Source of the DNA: a virus
Virus record (IMG/VR): IMGVR_UViG_3300044712_001751
Location: 1 to 47,152 of that record
Reading direction: 5' to 3' (one strand)
DNA: 47,152 nucleotides
Shown here: in pieces, positions 7,833 to 16,395 of the stretch
How the letters are laid out: the number at the start of each line of letters is the position of its first letter
Position numbering within the stretch: the stretch's first letter is position 1
Notes under the pieces: model-generated
Databases searched by the model: none
Told to the model about the DNA's origin: nothing
The model's input: only the letters and a program-made list of their open reading frames with translations
Made by a program: the position numbers and the translations under genes

Positions 7833-8343
7833 CCCGGGGCTCGTCATTGCCCTCGATCCCTCCAGCAGGATCTGCGGGTATGCCGTGCTGAGTCGGCGGC
7901 GGGCGCTGGTGGACGCCGGGTCGATCACGCCGGCGGCGCGGGGCGACGCCTCGTGGGACCGCATCCACGGGATGTGCGACGATCTGGTCACGCTGCTGGA
8001 CCTGCACGAGCCGGGCACGATCCTGATCGAGTGGACGAAGGGCAAGGTGAACAAGAAGCGCCACGGCGGGCTCGGGGCCGGCCTGGCGGTCTATGGCTGC
8101 GGGGTGGGCGCGATCGCGCGGGAGTGCGTCCGCTGGGCCCGGACGCGCACGGGCGTGGTGGTCGTGCCGATCTTCGAGAACGATTGGACGCGGGGCCAGC
8201 CCAAGCACGATCGCCAGCTCGCGATCGCGGCGGCCTATCCCGACTACGCCCCGCACCTGGCGGCCGACGACGGCGGGGACATCGCCGACGCGATCGGCCT
8301 GGCGGACTGGTGGCTGAAAGAGAGTTTGTTTCGCACGATGTGA
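7822..8343 (+). CDS. RuvC-like Holliday-junction resolvase / RNase H-fold nuclease
   Basis: The 173-residue product shows the RuvC superfamily layout: a first strand with Asp12 in VIALDPSSRICGYAVL, a central acidic residue in ILIEWTKGK, and a C-terminal DDGGDIADAIGLADWW helix bearing the last acidic residues. RuvC-type phage nucleases trim branched DNA before packaging, which fits the position between the two terminase subunits. GTG start with GAGGTG upstream. The C-terminus runs up to the dispersed repeat at 8341-8372. Confidence 0.8.
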   Translation: MTRDPGLVIALDPSSRICGYAVLSRRRALVDAGSITPAARGDASWDRIHGMCDDLVTLLDLHEPGTILIEWTKGKVNKKRHGGLGAGLAVYGCGVGAIARECVRWARTRTGVVVVPIFENDWTRGQPKHDRQLAIAAAYPDYAPHLAADDGGDIADAIGLADWWLKESLFRTM

Positions 8344-8378
8344 ACCACAGAGACACAGGGGACACGGAGACCAAGAGT

Positions 8379-9569
8379 ATGGGCATGATTTGTACGCAAG
8401 AGGATTTGCGGCGGTACCTGCGTGGCGCCACCGGCAACGATCTGACCGTCGTTCTCACAAACGGCTGCTTCGACCTCTTCCATGCGGGGCATTTGCAGAC
8501 GCTGCGCTTCGCCAAGAAGCAGGGCGACCTGCTCGTCGTCGCGGTCAACACGGACGAATCGATTCGGACGCTCAAGGGTCCACACCGGCCGATCCACAAG
8601 CTCCAGGACCGGATGGAGCACCTGGCGGAGTTGGCCTGCGTCGACTACGTCGTGCCCTTCGGGACGGCTGCGGACCCGAGCGTGGAGCCGCTGGTGGCGC
8701 TCCTGAAGCCGGACGTCCTGGTCAAGGGCGGCGACTACACGCGCGGGACAGTGGTCGGCGGCGCGGTCGTGGAGCACCACGGCGGGCGGGTCGTGATTGC
8801 GCCGATTGTACCGGGGGCGTCGACGACAGGGACGATCACGGCGATGGGACGGGATACGACGCCCGACCTGCGCACCATTGCAGATATCCCCACGGTGCCG
8901 GGTGCTCTCGATGATAGTCCTCGTACTAAGGGCGATTCTGTTGGTTTCTGGAAGGAAGAAGACATCTCGGCAACCGGGGGGGCGACGCCCGCCGCATCCA
9001 CGCGAGCCCAACTCGCTCTCGTCGATCTCGACGGCGTCCTGGTCGATTTCTTCGGCTCGATGGCGCGGGCCTTGAATCTGCCGTGGGAGCCCGAGGAGTG
9101 CCGCGGCGAGTACGATCCGGGCAAGATCTTCGGCGTGCCGACCGACCTCTTTTCCCTGTTCGGCCCGGACTTCTGGGAGGCGGCGGGCTGGATGCCGGAC
9201 GGCCGGGAGATCTGGTCGACCGTGCTGCGGCTGTTCGGCGAGGAAAACGTCTACCTGTGCTCCTCGCCGACGCACGAGAGTTCCTCGCCGATGGGCAAAC
9301 TCCGCTGGATCGAACGGAACCTGGACGCCCAGTGGTCGCGGCGGTACATCTTCACGCCCTGCAAGAGCATTTTGGCGACCAACGAGACTTATTTGATCGA
9401 CGATTGCTATGAGGTCGTGGCCGCTTTTTGCCATCGGGGTGGCAGAGGCGTACTCGTGCCCCGCCCGTGGAACGTCCTCTGGGATTTTCACGACAGCTCC
9501 GGCGTGGTGGGCAACCTGGAATCACGCATTCGCCTGGGATTCGCGCACAGCGAGGAAATCGCGGTATGA
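8379..9569 (+). CDS. fusion: heptose-1-phosphate adenylyltransferase (HldE/RfaE C-terminal type) + HAD 5'-nucleotidase-like
   Basis: Residues about 20-150 form a nucleotidyltransferase: TNGCFDLFHAGH carries the HxGH signature, and PDVLVKGGDYTRGTVVG, GGRV and GASTTGTI match the HldE/RfaE adenylyltransferase domain, which converts heptose 1-phosphate and ATP to ADP-heptose. After a linker, residues about 208-380 form a HAD domain with LALVDLDGVLVDFFGSM, LCSSPTHESSSPMGK and YLIDDC, resembling 5'(3')-deoxyribonucleotidases. I know of no standard fusion of this kind. The usual HldE kinase domain is absent. It may supply activated sugar for the glycosyltransferases at 30346-33053. It overlaps the terminase gene by ATGA. 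A TagD-like cytidylyltransferase is less likely given the STTG motif. Confidence 0.85.
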   Translation: MGMICTQEDLRRYLRGATGNDLTVVLTNGCFDLFHAGHLQTLRFAKKQGDLLVVAVNTDESIRTLKGPHRPIHKLQDRMEHLAELACVDYVVPFGTAADPSVEPLVALLKPDVLVKGGDYTRGTVVGGAVVEHHGGRVVIAPIVPGASTTGTITAMGRDTTPDLRTIADIPTVPGALDDSPRTKGDSVGFWKEEDISATGGATPAASTRAQLALVDLDGVLVDFFGSMARALNLPWEPEECRGEYDPGKIFGVPTDLFSLFGPDFWEAAGWMPDGREIWSTVLRLFGEENVYLCSSPTHESSSPMGKLRWIERNLDAQWSRRYIFTPCKSILATNETYLIDDCYEVVAAFCHRGGRGVLVPRPWNVLWDFHDSSGVVGNLESRIRLGFAHSEEIAV

Positions 9570-11485
9570 CCGAACCACGGGCCACGGGTCACGAGTCACG
9601 AGTCACGCCCCTTCCCCTCTTCGACGAGGAGCGGGAGCTGCTGATTCCCCGGCAGCGGCCGGACATGGTCGCCTGGGCAGAGGCGAATTACGTCCTGCCG
9701 CGGGAGACGGCGCAGATGCACGGGCGCTGGTCCTCGGAGTACGTGCCTTTCTGGGTCGAGCCGATGCGCTGGTGGAGTTCGGGGACGCTGAAGGAGTTGG
9801 TCGCCGCGGCCTGCACGCAGGCGGGCAAAACGGAGTTCGCCAATATCGCCATGGGCTACGCCGCCGACGTGGACGCCGGGCCCTTCCTGATCGTTCTGCC
9901 CACCGAGGACGTCGCCAAGCAAAGGCTCGCCAGCCGGATCCGGCCGATGTTCCGCGCGTGCGCCCGCCTGATGCGAAAGATCGGCAACGATCTGAGCAAC
10001 TTCAACATCGGCAAAGAGACCTATCTCGACGACATGATCCTGTACGTCGGCTGGGCGAACTCCGCGATCACGCTCAGTGACAAGCCGATCCGGTACCTGG
10101 TCCTGGACGAGGCGGCGAAATATCCGATGGCGGTGGGCTCGGACACCGACCCGATCTCCTTGGGCAAGCGGCGCCAGCGTGGTTTCAGCCTCAACGCCAA
10201 GACGTTCATTCCGTCCTCGCCCATCCTCGAGGATGATCTCTTCTGGCGGGAATGGCTCCACGGCGATCCCTACGACTGGCACGCGCCCTGCCCGCACTGC
10301 GGCGCCTGGCATCAGATGGCCTGGGAGCACATCGTCCTGGACAAAGACGATCGCGGCCGGCTCCTGCCGGCGCGGGAGTACGCCCGCGGCGGTCATGCCC
10401 GCTACGTGTGTCCCAAGTGCGGGGCCTGCTGGACCGAATACGACCGCTGGCAGGCGGTGACGCGGGGCCGCTGGGTCCAGGCGGGGGCGAAAGTCCGCGA
10501 CGACGGCACGATCGAGGGTGACCGGCCGCCGGGCCCGGTCCGCTCGATCCGGATCTGGGCGGGTATGCTGCACCCGATCTTCCAAACGGTGGACGGTCTG
10601 GCGGCGGAGTGGGCGGCGGCGCAGGAGGCCAAGCACGCGGGCAACACCAAGCCCCTGCAGGACTTCATCAACAACCAGCTCGCCGAGCCGTGGAAAGAGA
10701 CGGCCAAATCGACGCCCATCGAGCAGCTCCGCACGCACATCGACCCCGGTCACGTCCTGGGCCTGGTGCCGCCGGGCGTCACGGTGATCACGCGGGGCCT
10801 GGACGTCCAGATCGACCATATCTACGTGGCCGACATCGGCTGGGGCGACTTGTGCCAGGCGTGGGTGCTGCACTACGACCGCATCGAGACGGGCGACACG
10901 AGCAAGCTCTCGAACTGGGACTTGGTCGAGCAGTACCTGCGGAGCGGCTGGCCGCTGGCGCAGGACCCCAAGACCCGCCGCCATCCCGCCCTGGCCTCGA
11001 TCGACTGCGCCTACCGGACGGAGGAGACGATCAACTTCTGCCGGCAGATGCAGCGGCAGGCTCTCAAGATCGTCCCCGCCCGCGGCTCCGAGCACATGCG
11101 GAAAGGCATCGTCGCCCCCTATAAGGACGCCAACCGCCAGGTCCTCCGCTACGACATGAACGAGGACCATTACAAGAGCGCCCTGCACTCGATGCTCTGG
11201 GGCACGGACGAGCCGGGCCCGGGCTATCTGCACCTGCCCCGGGACGTGACGGACGAGTTCCTGCAGCACCTGACGGCGGAGGAGGCCCGCGAGATCCCGG
11301 TCAAGGATAAGCGCGTCGTGATCTGGGTGAACAAGACCGGCCGCCCGAACCACTGGTGGGACTGCCTGGTGCACGCCCGCAACGCGGCGGAATTGATCGG
11401 CGTCCGCTGGCTGACGCCGCCGCGCCCGCCGACGAAGCCCGCCGGCAAGCCGGTGGCGAGGAAACCGATTCGAACCAAGTATTAA
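9566..11485 (+). CDS. terminase large subunit, GpA family
   Basis: The 639-residue length is that of lambda GpA. It has a Walker A-type ACTQAGKTEF, a Walker B-type YLVLDEAAKYP, two CPHC/CPKC zinc-like pairs around residues 245-290, and a nuclease domain in the C-terminal half (ITRGLDVQIDHIYV as the first acidic strand). It is the packaging ATPase and endonuclease. The N-terminus includes residues TGHESRVT encoded by a GTCACG-type dispersed repeat (9573-9607), just after the start. It overlaps the upstream fusion gene by four bases. Confidence 0.95.
   Translation: MTEPRATGHESRVTPLPLFDEERELLIPRQRPDMVAWAEANYVLPRETAQMHGRWSSEYVPFWVEPMRWWSSGTLKELVAAACTQAGKTEFANIAMGYAADVDAGPFLIVLPTEDVAKQRLASRIRPMFRACARLMRKIGNDLSNFNIGKETYLDDMILYVGWANSAITLSDKPIRYLVLDEAAKYPMAVGSDTDPISLGKRRQRGFSLNAKTFIPSSPILEDDLFWREWLHGDPYDWHAPCPHCGAWHQMAWEHIVLDKDDRGRLLPAREYARGGHARYVCPKCGACWTEYDRWQAVTRGRWVQAGAKVRDDGTIEGDRPPGPVRSIRIWAGMLHPIFQTVDGLAAEWAAAQEAKHAGNTKPLQDFINNQLAEPWKETAKSTPIEQLRTHIDPGHVLGLVPPGVTVITRGLDVQIDHIYVADIGWGDLCQAWVLHYDRIETGDTSKLSNWDLVEQYLRSGWPLAQDPKTRRHPALASIDCAYRTEETINFCRQMQRQALKIVPARGSEHMRKGIVAPYKDANRQVLRYDMNEDHYKSALHSMLWGTDEPGPGYLHLPRDVTDEFLQHLTAEEAREIPVKDKRVVIWVNKTGRPNHWWDCLVHARNAAELIGVRWLTPPRPPTKPAGKPVARKPIRTKY
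9573..9607 (+). repeat. GTCACG heptamer repeat inside the terminase N-terminus
   Basis: Three to four 7-bp units of the (G)GTCACGA type are read in frame as TGHESRVT. Related arrays lie at 13430-13455, 30773-30803, 37361-37402, 38277-38300, 42677-42702 and 46374-46400. Confidence 0.85.
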
Positions 11486-11503
11486 CCACAGAGGGCACAG
11501 AGA

Positions 11504-11875
11504 ATGAACTTCACGGAGTGGCTGGCAGAGAACAGTTCGGACGATGCGGGGATTTCGTTTGAATGTGAGTACGACGCAAGCCCACTGAGCCGGGTGAACG
11601 AGCCAGAGACGCTCACCCTGCAGATGCGTTTCAATTGGCGAACGGTGCGATATCTGGAGCGATGCAGACGCCAAGAGCGACGCATTCTGGTGGACATTGA
11701 ACTCCGCAAAGAGAAGGGCCCAAGGCGGTCGATTCGGCTGCTCTGCCGGGTAACGGCATTGAGTTTCGCCCCGCCCAAACTGTACGACCTGCAGGGCCGA
11801 TATCAGGGCAGGGCAAGGCCGATCGAAGAGTTCTCCGTTGGGCTCACCTACAAGGATCCTGCGCTGCTTACATAG
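11504..11875 (+). CDS. hypothetical protein, 123 aa
   Basis: The start follows a dispersed CACAGAGGGCACAGAG-type repeat that serves as ribosome-binding region. The product (MNFTEWLAENSSDDAGISFE...) has a beta-rich, basic middle part and no motif I recognise. It sits between the large terminase and the zinc-finger gene, at a place where lambda-like genomes carry small packaging accessory genes. Confidence 0.6.
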   Translation: MNFTEWLAENSSDDAGISFECEYDASPLSRVNEPETLTLQMRFNWRTVRYLERCRRQERRILVDIELRKEKGPRRSIRLLCRVTALSFAPPKLYDLQGRYQGRARPIEEFSVGLTYKDPALLT

Positions 11876-11923
11876 GAAGGCTGAAATCGTAAATCGTAAC
11901 TAATCGATTCGAAGGGAAGAAAG

Positions 11924-12244
11924 ATGAGCACGGAAGCCAAGGAAAAGAAGTTTCGCTACCCCTCCCCGATCAAGTGCCCGCACTGCCGGGGGATGAACAC
12001 TTTCGCGGTGCACACCGACAACGTCCGCGGGATCCAGTACCGCCGCTGCCGGGCGGCGATCTGCCGCGGCGTAAAGTGGTCGGTGCGGGGCGTCCCGGCC
12101 GACGCGGGGCAGAAACCCCCGGTCACAGGTCACGACCTCCGCTGCCCGCACTGCGAAGCGAAGTACAGCCGTCAGGCGGACCTGACGAAACACCTCAAGC
12201 GGGTCCACGGGACCCAGACAGGAGAAACGACGAATGGCGAATGA
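11924..12244 (+). CDS. zinc-finger protein: N-terminal zinc ribbon plus a canonical C2H2 finger, 106 aa
   Basis: Residues 18-48 hold CPHC...CRAAIC, an Ogr/zinc-ribbon-like four-cysteine unit. Residues about 71-93 read LRCPHCEAKYSRQADLTKHL then KRVH. This fits the classical C2H2 rule C-x2-C-x12-H-x4-H with the aromatic and Leu core residues in place. Classical C2H2 fingers are common in eukaryotes and rare in phages (the Ros/MucR type in bacteria has a different spacing). The gene lies in the packaging block and overlaps the next by 11 bases. It probably binds nucleic acid; its target is unknown. Confidence 0.8.
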   Translation: MSTEAKEKKFRYPSPIKCPHCRGMNTFAVHTDNVRGIQYRRCRAAICRGVKWSVRGVPADAGQKPPVTGHDLRCPHCEAKYSRQADLTKHLKRVHGTQTGETTNGE

Positions 12245-12764
12245 GAAGAGTGGAAGCGGCGCAGAGTCCGTCACGGAAATGGACTGCCTGCGCGTATACT
12301 GCACGAGGATGCAGACTCTGATCGAGCACATCAGGGGCCATCTGCTCCGGGACGAGCCGTGGATCAACCATTTGCTGCACGAGATCAAACTCGGCATGCC
12401 GATCATCCACCAGGAGCCGCTGCCCAAATCCCTGGCGGATAACTTTGAACCAATCCCGCCGACCCCGGGCGACGAGCCCGCCGGGAACGTGCTGGATCTG
12501 CTCATGCCGCTCCTGGCCCAGGAGCCGCCCTTGTGCTGCCAGCTCCTGGAGACGCTCCGGAGCGGCCGCTGGCTGGTGACGATGCACCGCAAGGTCAAGG
12601 ACTCGCCGCCGGACGATCTGCTCTCGGAGAGCACGATGAATGATTTCCCGATCGCGGAGGTCCCGGCCGTGATGCAGGGCCAATGCCGCGCGATCCTCGC
12701 CGACGAGGCCCGCCAGGTCGGCAGCCTGGAAGGCCAGGCCGCCAACGTGAAGCGGTGGAAATGA
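12234..12764 (+). CDS. hypothetical protein, 176 aa
   Basis: The gene overlaps the zinc-finger gene and is therefore probably translationally coupled. The product is helical and acidic, with no family recognised. It stands between the terminase and portal blocks. Confidence 0.6.
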   Translation: MANEKSGSGAESVTEMDCLRVYCTRMQTLIEHIRGHLLRDEPWINHLLHEIKLGMPIIHQEPLPKSLADNFEPIPPTPGDEPAGNVLDLLMPLLAQEPPLCCQLLETLRSGRWLVTMHRKVKDSPPDDLLSESTMNDFPIAEVPAVMQGQCRAILADEARQVGSLEGQAANVKRWK

Positions 12765-12771
12765 TAGAATC

Positions 12772-12892
12772 AGACACGGATTCACACGGAGGAACACGGA
12801 TTAAAAACCCCAAAGCAGGGCTTGCCGGTCCGTGTGAATCCGTGAAATCCGTGTCTAAATTACTCTCTCTGCTCTCCGTATCTCTGTGGTGA
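12772..12892. repeat. inverted dispersed repeat (ACACGGATTCACACGGA family)
   Basis: The inner left arm is about 12772-12803 and the inner right arm about 12829-12857. The outer right arm (CTCTGCTCTCCGTATCTCTG type) is 12867-12889; the outer left arm is missing. Confidence 0.8.
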
Positions 12893-13044
12893 AAGATTCT
12901 TCCAGATTCTGGAACTATCTTTCGGAATCTTCGGACCAGGGTATTGCACGGTGAATAGCCCGTCGATTTTGATGGGATCGTGACAAAGGGGTCGGCCAGG
13001 ACCAACAGTCTTGCCGGCCCCTTGTTCGTTTGGTGTTCGAGTTT

Positions 13045-13091
13045 GGGCCACGTCGGCCAGGGCTGGCCCCCTGACGACGCGGCCCTTTTTT
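13045..13091 (+). terminator. rho-independent terminator or attenuator before the head genes
   Basis: A three-part stem: GGGCC (13045-13049) with GGCCC (13081-13085), CGTCG (13051-13055) with CGACG (13075-13079), CAGGG (13058-13062) with CCCTG (13069-13073). Six T follow. It ends only a few bases before the start of the next gene, so it may act as an attenuator. Confidence 0.75.
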
Positions 13092-13092
13092 A

Positions 13093-13377
13093 TTGGGAAT
13101 ACCAGTGGCTTTGACCAGTGTCAGCACGTTGAACGACGCCTTGAGCCAGTACAAGGACAACCTGCGCTGGTGGGAGAGCGCCGCGACGGCGGCGAACCTG
13201 CTGGAGGCAGTGCTGTACCTGCTGGCCTGCAAGCCCGAGACGATCGCCGCGGCGGATCAGAGCGTGAGCTTCACCGACCTGTCGCAACTCCGCGGCAAGC
13301 TGGAGCCCATCGTGACGGCGACGGCCTCGACCCGCAGTCGCGCGAGCTTCGTCAAAGGGAGGCCCCTGTACTACTGA
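13093..13377 (+). CDS. small head protein, gpW-like by position, 94 aa
   Basis: The frame opens with TTG at 13093; an in-frame GTG at 13105 (VALTSVSTLND) could be the true start. The product is mainly helical (LNDALSQYKDNLRWWESA, LLEAVLYLLACKPETI). Its C-terminus overlaps the portal gene as TGATG. In lambda-like phages a small protein between terminase and portal is gpW, the head-tail joining protein. Size and position fit, but sequence similarity is not evident to me. Confidence 0.65.
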   Translation: MGIPVALTSVSTLNDALSQYKDNLRWWESAATAANLLEAVLYLLACKPETIAAADQSVSFTDLSQLRGKLEPIVTATASTRSRASFVKGRPLYY

Positions 13378-15002
13378 TGCGGCAAGAGCTTTCCATCCTG
13401 GACGCCGGCGGCCGCCCGATTCATCGGGCGACGGGTCACGGCGCGCGGGTCACGGACCCCGGCCGCAGGCTGGACATCGTGCAGCATCGGGGCACCTACG
13501 GCTTCACCGGTTATGGGTTTCGGTCCGCGGCGACGGCGGTGGGCGAGGGCCGGGCCTATACGAGCTATTCCGGCGACAAGCACCTGGACTTTCACCGCAA
13601 GGCCCTGCTCGCCCAATCCCGGGAGCTGCACCGCAACAACGGGATCTACAAGGGCATGATTGAGCGGGCCGTGTCCTACATCGTGTCCAACGGGTTCGGC
13701 CTGCGGGTCAAGACGAGCTCGAAACAGTCGAACCGCCTCGTTGAGGGCCTGTGGCGCAAGTGGTGGAAGCGGCCGGAGATCCGCGGGATCCTCACGGGCC
13801 CCCAGGTGGCGCGGATGATCTGCCGCGAGCTCCTGGTCGCCGGGGATCACGGCGTGATGAAGACGGACAAAGCGACCGTCCGGCTGATCGAGTCCGAGCA
13901 GATCGATCACGAGAAGCTCACGGACGGGATTTCGAAGGACGATTACGGCGCCCCCATGATCTACCACGTCGCCCCGTACAACTCCGGCGGGCGTGTGGAC
14001 GTGCACAAGGCCCACGGAGTCAAAGCGGCCGACTTCATCTTCCTGACGGATCCGGCCCGGCCGAGCCAGACGCGGGGTGTCCCGGCCATGCAGTCGGCGT
14101 TCCCCATGCTGCACCGGATCAACGATGTCTGCGATTCCGAGGCAGTCTCCTGGCAACAGTTGGCCCGCTACGCCGTGGCGATTCTCCGCCAGGGCGGACC
14201 CCAGGTGGGCTATCTCGAGAGCGCCGAGGATGAGGACAAGAGCGACGACGAGGGCAATGACACGACCACGCGGGTGACCGAGCTCGATTATGCCCTGTTG
14301 TTCCACGGCGAGCCGGGCGAGGAGGTCAAGGGCATCGAGCACAACATTCCGGGCAAGGACTTCCCCGCCAGCATCCGCATGTTTCTGCGGTTGCTCGGTC
14401 TGCCCCTGGGCCTGCCGCTGGAGATCATCCTGCTCGACTGGACGGGGAGCAACTATTCCCAGTCCCGCGCTGTGCTGGAGCAGGCCTTCGAGACCTTCCA
14501 GACCTACCAGGACGTGCTCGAAGAGCAGTTCTATACGCCGGTGCTCAACTGGAAACTCGACCACTGGTCCGCGGAGATCGGCCCGCGTGCGCTCGCCGAA
14601 TTGCGGAGCGGCGTACGGACTGACGGCACGCCGACATACGAATGGATTCGCCCGACCTTCCCGTGGCTCGACCAGCTCAAGGAGGCCCAGGCCCACGCCG
14701 CCAAGCTCGATCGCACGCTGACCACGCATGCCCACGTGTGCAAGAGCCAGAAGCTCGACCGCGAGGACGTCCTGAGTACGCGGCAGCAGGAGGTCGAGGA
14801 CGCGATCCAGATGGCGCAGACCATCGAGAAGAAGTTCCCGGGGTCCAGGGTCCCGTGGCAGATCTTCGCCGGCTTGGCCGCCCCGACGAGTGCCCCGGTC
14901 GCCGCCACCGAGGATAAGCCCGCCCCCGGCCGGCAACCGCCCGAAGAGGACAAGCCCGACGACGACGAGCCGGCTGAAGAGGAGAAGTCCGATGACCAGT
15001 GA
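13377..15002 (+). CDS. portal protein, lambda (GpB) family
   Basis: The 541-residue protein has the lambda-portal-family features: an N-terminal RGTYGFTGYGF region, HRNNGIYKGMIERAVSYIVS, WRKWWKRPEIRG, a central QTRGVPAMQSAFPMLHRIND and SWQQLARYAV, and the late LDWTGSNYSQSRAVLEQAFE. The last 40 residues are acidic (EEDKPDDDEPAEEEKSDDQ). It forms the dodecameric DNA gate of the head. Residues near 19-26 (RATGHGARVT) come from an in-frame GTCACG-type repeat. The end overlaps the protease gene by 11 bases. Confidence 0.93.
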   Translation: MRQELSILDAGGRPIHRATGHGARVTDPGRRLDIVQHRGTYGFTGYGFRSAATAVGEGRAYTSYSGDKHLDFHRKALLAQSRELHRNNGIYKGMIERAVSYIVSNGFGLRVKTSSKQSNRLVEGLWRKWWKRPEIRGILTGPQVARMICRELLVAGDHGVMKTDKATVRLIESEQIDHEKLTDGISKDDYGAPMIYHVAPYNSGGRVDVHKAHGVKAADFIFLTDPARPSQTRGVPAMQSAFPMLHRINDVCDSEAVSWQQLARYAVAILRQGGPQVGYLESAEDEDKSDDEGNDTTTRVTELDYALLFHGEPGEEVKGIEHNIPGKDFPASIRMFLRLLGLPLGLPLEIILLDWTGSNYSQSRAVLEQAFETFQTYQDVLEEQFYTPVLNWKLDHWSAEIGPRALAELRSGVRTDGTPTYEWIRPTFPWLDQLKEAQAHAAKLDRTLTTHAHVCKSQKLDREDVLSTRQQEVEDAIQMAQTIEKKFPGSRVPWQIFAGLAAPTSAPVAATEDKPAPGRQPPEEDKPDDDEPAEEEKSDDQ

Positions 15003-16320
15003 CGCATACCAGACCACGATGCTGGCCGAGATGGCCGCCGAGCTCTGGGCCATGGAGCCGCATCGGCTGCAGGCCCTGTTCTCGCGGCTCTCCAGGATGG
15101 GCGATAAGGTCGCCGCCGTCGCCCAGATTCAGGTCCAGCAGAGCCAGCCGAAGCTCTCCGTGATCAACGGCACGGCGGTGATTCCGATCAAGGGCATCCT
15201 GCTCAAGACGGTCCCCTCCTGGATGGCGTTCTTCGGAATCGATGCCAGCAGCTACGGTCAGATCGCCGCCCTGGTCAGCCAGGCCGCCGCGGCCGCGGAC
15301 GTCAAACAGATTCGCCTGGAGATCGATTCGCCGGGCGGGACGGTCGCCGGGGTCCTCGACGCCGCCCGCGCGATCAAGACGGCTCGCGCCAGCAAGCCGG
15401 TCACGGCCCAGGTCCAGGACCTCGCCGCGTCGGCGGCCTACTGGCTCGCCAGTCAGGCGCAGTCGATCGCGGCGGACCTGAACGCCGAAGTCGGCTCGAT
15501 CGGGGTCTATACCGTGTACTACGACGCCAGCCAGATGGCGGCACAGGACGGAGTCAAGGTCCATGTCATCGCCAGTGGAGAGCACAAGGGCATGGGAGTA
15601 TTCGGCGCCCCGATCACGGACGCGCAGATCGCGGCGATGCGCGAGGTCATTGACGGCATCGCCGGCAATTTTGTGCAAGCCGTGGCTGACGGTCGAGGCC
15701 TTCCCCTAGCCGACGCTCAGGCCCTGGCCACCGGCCGCCTGTGGGAGGCGAAGGCGGCGCTGTCCAACAAACTGATCGACTCACTCGGCGAGGCTGCCTC
15801 TGCCGGTGCATCGTCCAACGCAACCAGTCAATCATCCATTCCTCAGTCAGGAGATCAACCGATGGAAAATCAGAATCAGCAAGCCCAGTCCGCGGCCCCG
15901 GATACCGCCGCGATCGAGGCCAAGGGGCGCGACGCGGAGCGTAAGAGGCTCGCGGAATTCAAGGCGGCATTCCCCGACGACCTGGAGTACGCCGTCACGA
16001 GCCACGAATCCGGCATGTCGCTGGACGCCGCGAAGGCTACCCACGCCCTCATGCTCAAGCGCACGCAGAACGCCGCGGTTGCCGCCACGGGCGCCGACGG
16101 CCGGATCGGCCAGCAGAACGCCGAGGGCAACGAATCCGCCTCGGCCGGCCCGGACTTCCTCGCCGTCAGCCGCCAATACGCGGCGGAGCACCGGTGTTCC
16201 ATGACCGAAGCGATGCAGGCGGTCCGCCGCGCGCAGCCGCAGTTGCACGAGCAGTACCTGTCCCGGTGCCTGGCCCAGGGCCGCCCGGTCCGCGGCAAGG
16301 TGGAGCGGGTCAAAGCCTAA
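14992..16320 (+). CDS. head maturation protease, S49 (SppA/GpC) family, with C-terminal scaffold domain
   Basis: Residues about 40-270 form the S49 fold: IPIKGILLKT, IRLEIDSPGGTVAG, LAASAAYWLASQA, EVGSIGVYTV with the catalytic Ser in GSIG, and IASGEHKGMG with the catalytic Lys. The last 150 residues are a helical, Gln/Ala-rich scaffold-like domain. This is the lambda C arrangement: the protease processes portal and scaffold during procapsid maturation. An internal start at 15862 would make the scaffold alone. Confidence 0.92.
   Translation: MTSDAYQTTMLAEMAAELWAMEPHRLQALFSRLSRMGDKVAAVAQIQVQQSQPKLSVINGTAVIPIKGILLKTVPSWMAFFGIDASSYGQIAALVSQAAAAADVKQIRLEIDSPGGTVAGVLDAARAIKTARASKPVTAQVQDLAASAAYWLASQAQSIAADLNAEVGSIGVYTVYYDASQMAAQDGVKVHVIASGEHKGMGVFGAPITDAQIAAMREVIDGIAGNFVQAVADGRGLPLADAQALATGRLWEAKAALSNKLIDSLGEAASAGASSNATSQSSIPQSGDQPMENQNQQAQSAAPDTAAIEAKGRDAERKRLAEFKAAFPDDLEYAVTSHESGMSLDAAKATHALMLKRTQNAAVAATGADGRIGQQNAEGNESASAGPDFLAVSRQYAAEHRCSMTEAMQAVRRAQPQLHEQYLSRCLAQGRPVRGKVERVKA
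15862..16320 (+). CDS. nested scaffold protein (Nu3-like), from an internal start
   Basis: An ATG at 15862 in the frame of the protease gene has AGGAG at 15849-15853, eight bases upstream. It would yield a 152-residue helical protein (MENQNQQAQSAAPDTAAIEAK...). The arrangement copies lambda, where Nu3 scaffold starts inside gene C. The match in position and the strong internal Shine-Dalgarno support separate synthesis. Confidence 0.75.
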   Translation: MENQNQQAQSAAPDTAAIEAKGRDAERKRLAEFKAAFPDDLEYAVTSHESGMSLDAAKATHALMLKRTQNAAVAATGADGRIGQQNAEGNESASAGPDFLAVSRQYAAEHRCSMTEAMQAVRRAQPQLHEQYLSRCLAQGRPVRGKVERVKA

Positions 16321-16350
16321 ACGGCCCCGGCCGTCGTGCCGGGCAAATCG

Positions 16351-16395
16351 GTGTGGGGGCGGGTCTGAAAACCGCCTACACGAAGGAGATGGATC
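16351..16395 (+). promoter_or_regulatory. palindromic GGGCGGGTTT module with RBS, before decoration gene 1
   Basis: An imperfect palindrome (GGGCGGGTCTGAAAACCGCC) is followed by ACGAAGGAGAT and then the ATG. The same module precedes the genes at 16845, 21378 and the minus-strand gene 33198-33341; a degenerate copy precedes 43847. It supplies the Shine-Dalgarno. Confidence 0.75.

Larger units (their letters stand above)
12765..13092. other. 328-bp intergenic interval: repeat element then hairpins
   Basis: The interval holds the nested inverted repeat 12772-12892, then about 115 bases without structure that I can name, then two G/C hairpins. The second (13045-13091) is a convincing terminator. 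It separates the terminase genes from the portal/head genes. Confidence 0.7.
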
